From the NCBI GenBank assembly GCA_016647705.1, contig CM028330.1, positions 29,778,649-29,842,648 of the forward strand: a stretch of 64,000 nucleotides of DNA, written 5' to 3'. The DNA comes from Eucommia ulmoides. Its lineage: Eukaryota > Streptophyta > Magnoliopsida > Garryales > Eucommiaceae. The notes beneath the pieces were generated by a model. That model had not been told where the DNA came from, did not search any database, and saw only the letters and a program-made list of their open reading frames with translations. Below are positions 59,883-64,000 of this stretch, piece after piece (position 1 is the stretch's first letter; every line of letters begins with the position of its first letter). Both the position numbers and the translations under genes were made by a program.

Positions 59883-60681
59883 TGGTGCATAAAAATGGTA
59901 AACAGCACGAGTATGATCCAGTCGAATGACGAGTAGGACATCATACTGAAGTGGAGTCGTCGGGTGGAAATTCCTCACAAGAGCTATGCTGGGTTCTAGG
60001 AGGACTGACCTCCCGTATCCAAAGTCTTGCTTCTCAGGGAGTGTACCTGCAGAAGGCTCAGACCGGGATTTGTTCAGGTGAAGCCCCTCTGATGTGGTAA
60101 TCAGTGCTCAGAGAGAAAATGTATAGTAATGCAGCAAGTAAACAAATGAACTCGCACGTAATGTAAAGCGTATTCAAGCGTATCTCGGACTTACATAGCC
60201 CTCGATATATATAGGAGTTGGAGATGACTAGTCGGGCCTAAATACGGTTAATTAGTCGAAACCCTATATTTAGCCAACGATCCATGGCGTTTAGGAGATA
60301 ATCGTTGGGTTTGGACTTTTGGGCCCATTTGGCAAAGCCCATGGGCCTCTCTACCAGACCCATGGCGGTGAGCCGTTGGAGGAGAGCGGAGATCTATGGA
60401 GTCTTGGAGAGGAAACGAGCTAGAAGGGGAAGCCGATAAAGGTGAATGGCTAAGTCCCTAAAATCGACTGTCTGGGGCATGGCACAGAGCTCAAAGCGGC
60501 ACATTCCTGCGAGGCTCCTCGCTCTTCCCTAGGTGCAAATGAGATTCCAGGGAGGGGCCATGGTTGGCGTATGCTTCAGCTTAGCGTTGTGAATTCCGGA
60601 ATGCGTCATTATCACTACGAAGACAGACACGTGACTGGGTCTCAAGTGCTAATTCAGAGGTCCCGAAAAATACCCTCATCA
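59883..60681 (-). repeat. 5' LTR of the gag-only element
   Basis: Starts TGATGAGGGTATTTTTC at 60681 on the minus strand and ends GCACCA at 59883. CTATATATA (complement of 60207-60215) is a likely TATA box, conserved in the other LTR (55421-55430). Confidence 0.88.
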
Positions 60682-61624
60682 TATATAAAAAAAAATGTTT
60701 CCTCAACATGGGTCAGATGGTCTTCCAGCCATTGTTTATCAAAATCTCGGATTGTTTTCTTTTTCCACTATTGTCATATTCCTAAAGAATTGAACCTTAT
60801 TCATATAGTTCTCATCATGAATACCTAATTAGCAATAGTGATTTCTAACCCGTTACTCTTTGTACCGTTCTTTATCAGATTATTAAAAAACACTCCGGCT
60901 AAAAGACTTAAAAGGGTCATCCCTTCATTGTTTTCCAGTTTCAAAAATGTCTTTATTCTTGGAAGTTTAATTCAAGAAAACAAAATTCTAGCTTAAGAAT
61001 TCATTTCCAATATCAGTCTTTACATAATTGATAATCTCGTAAAACAAAGTTCGATACTTTATATGAGATGCACTTTTGATAGAATCAATTGGGACATGCT
61101 TTAACGCATTCTTCATCACATTATTTTCATTTCATGTTGGATTAACCTACTTATGAAATGTATGGGAATATTCATTTTTCCCATTAATATAGATAAAGGG
61201 ATCCTCTGCCCCTAATCCTGTTTGCCATCTATGCAAAAGCCCTTTTACCTTCCCACGACAAAGTTCAATCTTAGAATCTTATTTCAAGATTGACATTGAC
61301 TAGAGGATATCCTCTAATTAATCACCTCTTCTTGATTGATGATAGTATCTTATCATTCTATTTAAAGATATTGAATGAAAATAATTTACCTAATCCTCAC
61401 TAATGACTTCTCTTAATCTTATTAAAATTCAACTTCAACAAGTCAACTTTCTACTTGAGCCCCAATATGAAAGAAATTAAGCATAGGTGAACACAACGGA
61501 ATTTCAAAATTCTATTTTTCATTGCACAATTCAATTTTCTATAGTTATATCTTCTTTTCATCCATAGATCTCGAGCATGAACTTTGCAAGACCTTCAATA
61601 TTTCACAATGATACAAGTATCCCG
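60682..61624 (+). pseudogene. LINE (L1-type) ORF2 fragment, right part (RT)
   Basis: It continues the LINE with KMFPQHGSDGLPAIVYQNLG (family K-x-P-G-P-D-G-L-P-A-x-F-Y-Q), then FIRLLKNTPAKRLKRVIPSL, IQENKILA.EFISNISL, MRCTFDRINWDML (the AYDR-x-x-W region) and LLMKCMGIFIFPINIDKGIL. These are RT palm and finger blocks of plant L1 elements. The F/Y-A-D-D box is not readable. Many frameshifts. It ends where the copia LTR begins. Confidence 0.78.
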
Positions 61625-63165
61625 TGTTGATTCTAAATATTTTGATAGACAAATTAACGTTGATGTTTTACGGAACTAATGTTCTGATTGAGTTATTTTC
61701 CATTTGAGTTCCGATTGAGTAAATGAGAAAAATAATGGTTTTCAAAATGATATTTTTTGAAAGATTGAGATGATTGCAATGAAGATATTGAAGATTTTTT
61801 TAGCAAATAATATTTTTTCTATTTCTAGTTAAGAACACCACAACTCTTTTTATACTCTTAAAACAACCCAATTAGGATCACGCACGACACTTATAAATAA
61901 TTTGGAATACTCTTAAAGGTGGTCAGAAGTGATAAATTTATATATGTCAATGTTTTTCCTAAAAAAATGTTTTTCCGAAAAAATTAGTGAAGGAAATGTT
62001 TGAAAAAGTCAAAAATGTGAAATTTCAGCCTGAACGGTCGACCACGAAGTAGAATGGTCAACCAAATAAGTCAAGTGTGTGTTTTTGCGTTTTAGGCTGA
62101 TTGGTCAACCGATGGGTTGAACGATCGATGTTGAGCTTAAAATGTTCCACCGTCTGGTCGACCAACTGGTTAGCAAGGGTTGGAAATTGAGGCATAATCA
62201 ATGACTTCAATAAAAGGTCTGAAACTAAGCAAAGAACAACCTAAACATCCATCGGTTAATTGGTGGAGTCAAAGCCAAAATTTTGATCTGAACGCTTTGA
62301 ACGATCATCTGCCCAATTTAAAAGGATTTGAAAGTTAAAAAAAAAATATTTTAATTGGTTTTTACTGATTTTCATGGATATAATTGTATTTTGAAGAAAT
62401 ATGATTTAGTTAATATATTATAAGATTTTGTGAGATTTACTAGGAAAACTATTTTCTATCATTAAGGGGTTTAAATTAAAATCATTTTGGAACTAAATTG
62501 AAAGTTTGAAAAGTGCATTTCTTAGTCACACATTTAAGATTAAATGGTTTTGGATATATGGGGTCTACATATAGCATTTATGGGCATATATTTGTAAATA
62601 TAGCCGTAAGAGGCATTGTTTCAATCCTATATATATAGACCTGTGTTTTTAATCGAAATCATCAAGAACAAGACATTCAAATATTTTTTTTTGAAAAGAG
62701 AATTATTTTGCTAAAATATATTTTTGAGTGAGATTTCTGAAGAAGTTCTTGATCGAAGCTTTTATCATTTCAACCTTTTTTTTTTGTGCTACATTATTGT
62801 CTCTACATATTTTCAAGAAAATTTTGGTGAAATCTCTCTAATTAATTTACTTGATCAATATTCTATGAGCTCGTAGTAATTTGTTTGATAAAAATTATTT
62901 TCTATTTTGAATATCTTGAAATATCCTGTAAAACAATTTTTGCCTGATAATTTGATTTACAGAATCTTTTTGCTTTAATTGATAATAATAAAATTTTTAT
63001 TCTCAAGTAATTCTATCACTTATTATATTGATACATTAATTGAGTATATCTTGAATTGATGTGGTAAAAGCTTTTGTGAGAAGAAGCATATATTTTTTGT
63101 ATTCTTGTGAGTGTGAGCGGATTAGACACATTGGGTCAGTGTCCAATCAGGGTTAGTCTTTAGCA
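61625..63165 (+). repeat. 5' LTR of the copia element
   Basis: Starts TGTTGATTCTAAATATTTTG and ends about TTTAGCA. A CCTATATATATAG box at 62619-62631 is the likely TATA. Words such as 'GGTCGACCA', 'GGTCAACC' recur at 62035-62170. Confidence 0.75.
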
Positions 63166-63173
63166 TGTTAAAA

Positions 63174-63184
63174 TGGTATCAGCC
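63174..63184 (+). other. Primer binding site (initiator tRNA-Met type)
   Basis: TGGTATCAGCC, near-identical to the TGGTATCAGAGC motif complementary to the 3' end of plant initiator tRNA-Met used by most copia elements. Confidence 0.8.
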
Positions 63185-63659
63185 TATAAAAGAATTAGGA
63201 TAATCCTACGATTAGAAAAGAAAAGTGTGCAGGTTTGATTCCGAACCAGTGAAAAAAATTAGGTTAATCCTGAACCTGTGAAAAGAATTGTAAGAGTTTG
63301 GTTCGTACCTAGGAAAGGAATCAAGATTAGTGGATGCAAAATCCCGGTAGGATCTCAGGAGACTGAATGTAGACAAGGGTAGCTTGGCGAACTAGGATAA
63401 ATCGCGTGTTCAATTTCTCTATCCTTTATTGTTTGGTTGTGAACTTAGATAAACAAGTTTTCACTTAAACTCAAGATAACAACTGGTTAGGGGAATTGGT
63501 GATCTGATTAATTGATAAATTATTTATTTAAAATTTTAAACTACCAATTCACCCCTTCTTGGGTAGATTTGTGGGCGAAAAATTGTTACCAGAGATAGGT
63601 TACCTCAATAGGCTTCACATTCTAACTAACATGATCACATTGCACATCACATGAACACA

Positions 63660-64000
63660 CTAGTTGAAGGGAGATCTATGCATCGTCCTCCACTATTTAC
63701 AAGTGATAATTATATTTTCTAAAAATCTAGAATGACTGCTTTCTTATAGGATACTAACTATGAAGCGTGTTAGTTATAAAAAATGTCCCTTATGTTCTTG
63801 CTATTATTGGTGTTGCTGAGAAAAAGAATGAATATAACGAGAATGATTTCAAAAATTTATTTGTTAATGCACAAGCTATTAATATTTTATTTTTTGGATT
63901 AGATGTGGATGATTATAATAGGATATGATGTTAAAAATCAAGAAAAAAAAGATGTGGGATACTTTATAGAACACATGTGAGAGAACAAAACAAGTGAAAG
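63660..64000 (+). pseudogene. copia gag, N-terminal part
   Basis: Reads GRSMHRPPLFTSDNYIF, a stop where Trp is expected, then KSRMTAFL, DTNYEA, and after frameshifts NEYNENDFKNLFVNAQAINI followed by FGLDVDDYNRI. This is the P-P-x-F-x-G-x-N-Y-x-x-W-x-x-R-M start and the N-A-K-A-x-N-x-L-x-x-A-L helix of copia gag (UBN2-type). Inactive. Continues beyond the window. Confidence 0.8.

Larger units (their letters stand above)
55100..60681 (-). mobile_element. Gag-only Ty3/gypsy retrotransposon (5.6 kb)
   Basis: Two LTRs of about 0.8 kb (55103-55897 and 59883-60681) flank about 4 kb. The primer site next to the right LTR shows the element is on the minus strand. The interior codes for gag but no protease, RT, RNase H or integrase could be found between 55898 and 58190, so it would depend on another element's enzymes. 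It interrupts a LINE. Flanks are AATAT and TATAT, an imperfect (4/5) possible target duplication. Confidence 0.8.
61625..64000 (+). mobile_element. Ty1/copia retrotransposon, 5' part, runs off the window
   Basis: An LTR of about 1.54 kb, a tRNA-Met type primer site and the start of gag lie in order on the plus strand. The LTR is homologous to the minus-strand LTR at 17580-22431. Large LTRs of this kind occur in Maximus/SIRE-type copia elements; that lineage is inferred. Confidence 0.78.

Noticed and set aside
63174..63184. tRNA gene
   Set aside because: Only the primer-site 11-mer is present; no cloverleaf nearby. No tRNA or rRNA gene was seen anywhere in the window.

Overview
The window looks like intergenic, repeat-packed DNA from a flowering plant with a large genome. 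It is AT-rich and contains no intact host gene. The evidence for a plant is the mix of element families (Tat-like Ty3/gypsy, Tekay-like and Athila-like LTRs, Ty1/copia, CACTA, hAT, Pack-MULEs, Helitrons, LINE) and the captured host fragments, which match plant families: glyoxal oxidase, a CIB-type bHLH factor, a UVR-motif protein and a MORC ATPase. The species cannot be named from the sequence.

Layout. 1-3.3 kb: 5' end of a Tat/Ogre-like gypsy element on the minus strand (gag start, leader, primer site, LTR). 3.3-7.1 kb: mostly anonymous, with a CACTA end at 5.75-6.21 kb. 7.07-8.07 kb: non-autonomous hAT with an 8-bp target duplication. 9.0-10.7 kb: Pack-MULE carrying a glyoxal oxidase pseudogene. 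11.5-15.05 kb: Helitron H2 (minus).

16.5-48.4 kb: one decayed Tat-like gypsy element (LTR, primer site, gag, protease, RT, RNase H, integrase, minisatellite, antisense ORF, polypurine tract, 3' LTR) split by three blocks of insertions. Block 1 (17.58-26.62 kb) holds a truncated copia LTR containing a 2.9-kb solo LTR with a perfect TSD, then a CACTA end region carrying a MORC exon and an Athila-like LTR. Block 2 (27.48-39.56 kb) is a CACTA-like element containing an 8.85-kb Helitron (H1, 27605-36453) and a 1.43-kb Pack-MULE with a perfect 9-bp TSD. Block 3 (42.8-43.99 kb) is a second Athila-like LTR in opposite orientation to the first.

48.4-54.3 kb: LTR-like debris and a hAT element split by Helitron H3 (49212-53342, minus), which keeps a piece of the Helitron helicase. 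54.5-61.6 kb: LINE (L1-type) split by a gag-only gypsy element with 0.8-kb LTRs. 61.6-64.0 kb: LTR, primer site and gag start of a Ty1/copia element.

The best candidate for something new is the Helitron set. H1, H2 and H3 share termini and 3' hairpins. H1 contains a copy of the H2 3' region that stops about 35 bp short of the terminator. About 4 kb of extra DNA follows, then a second terminator, as read-through capture would leave. H1 also holds exons of at least three unrelated genes with splice sites still recognisable.
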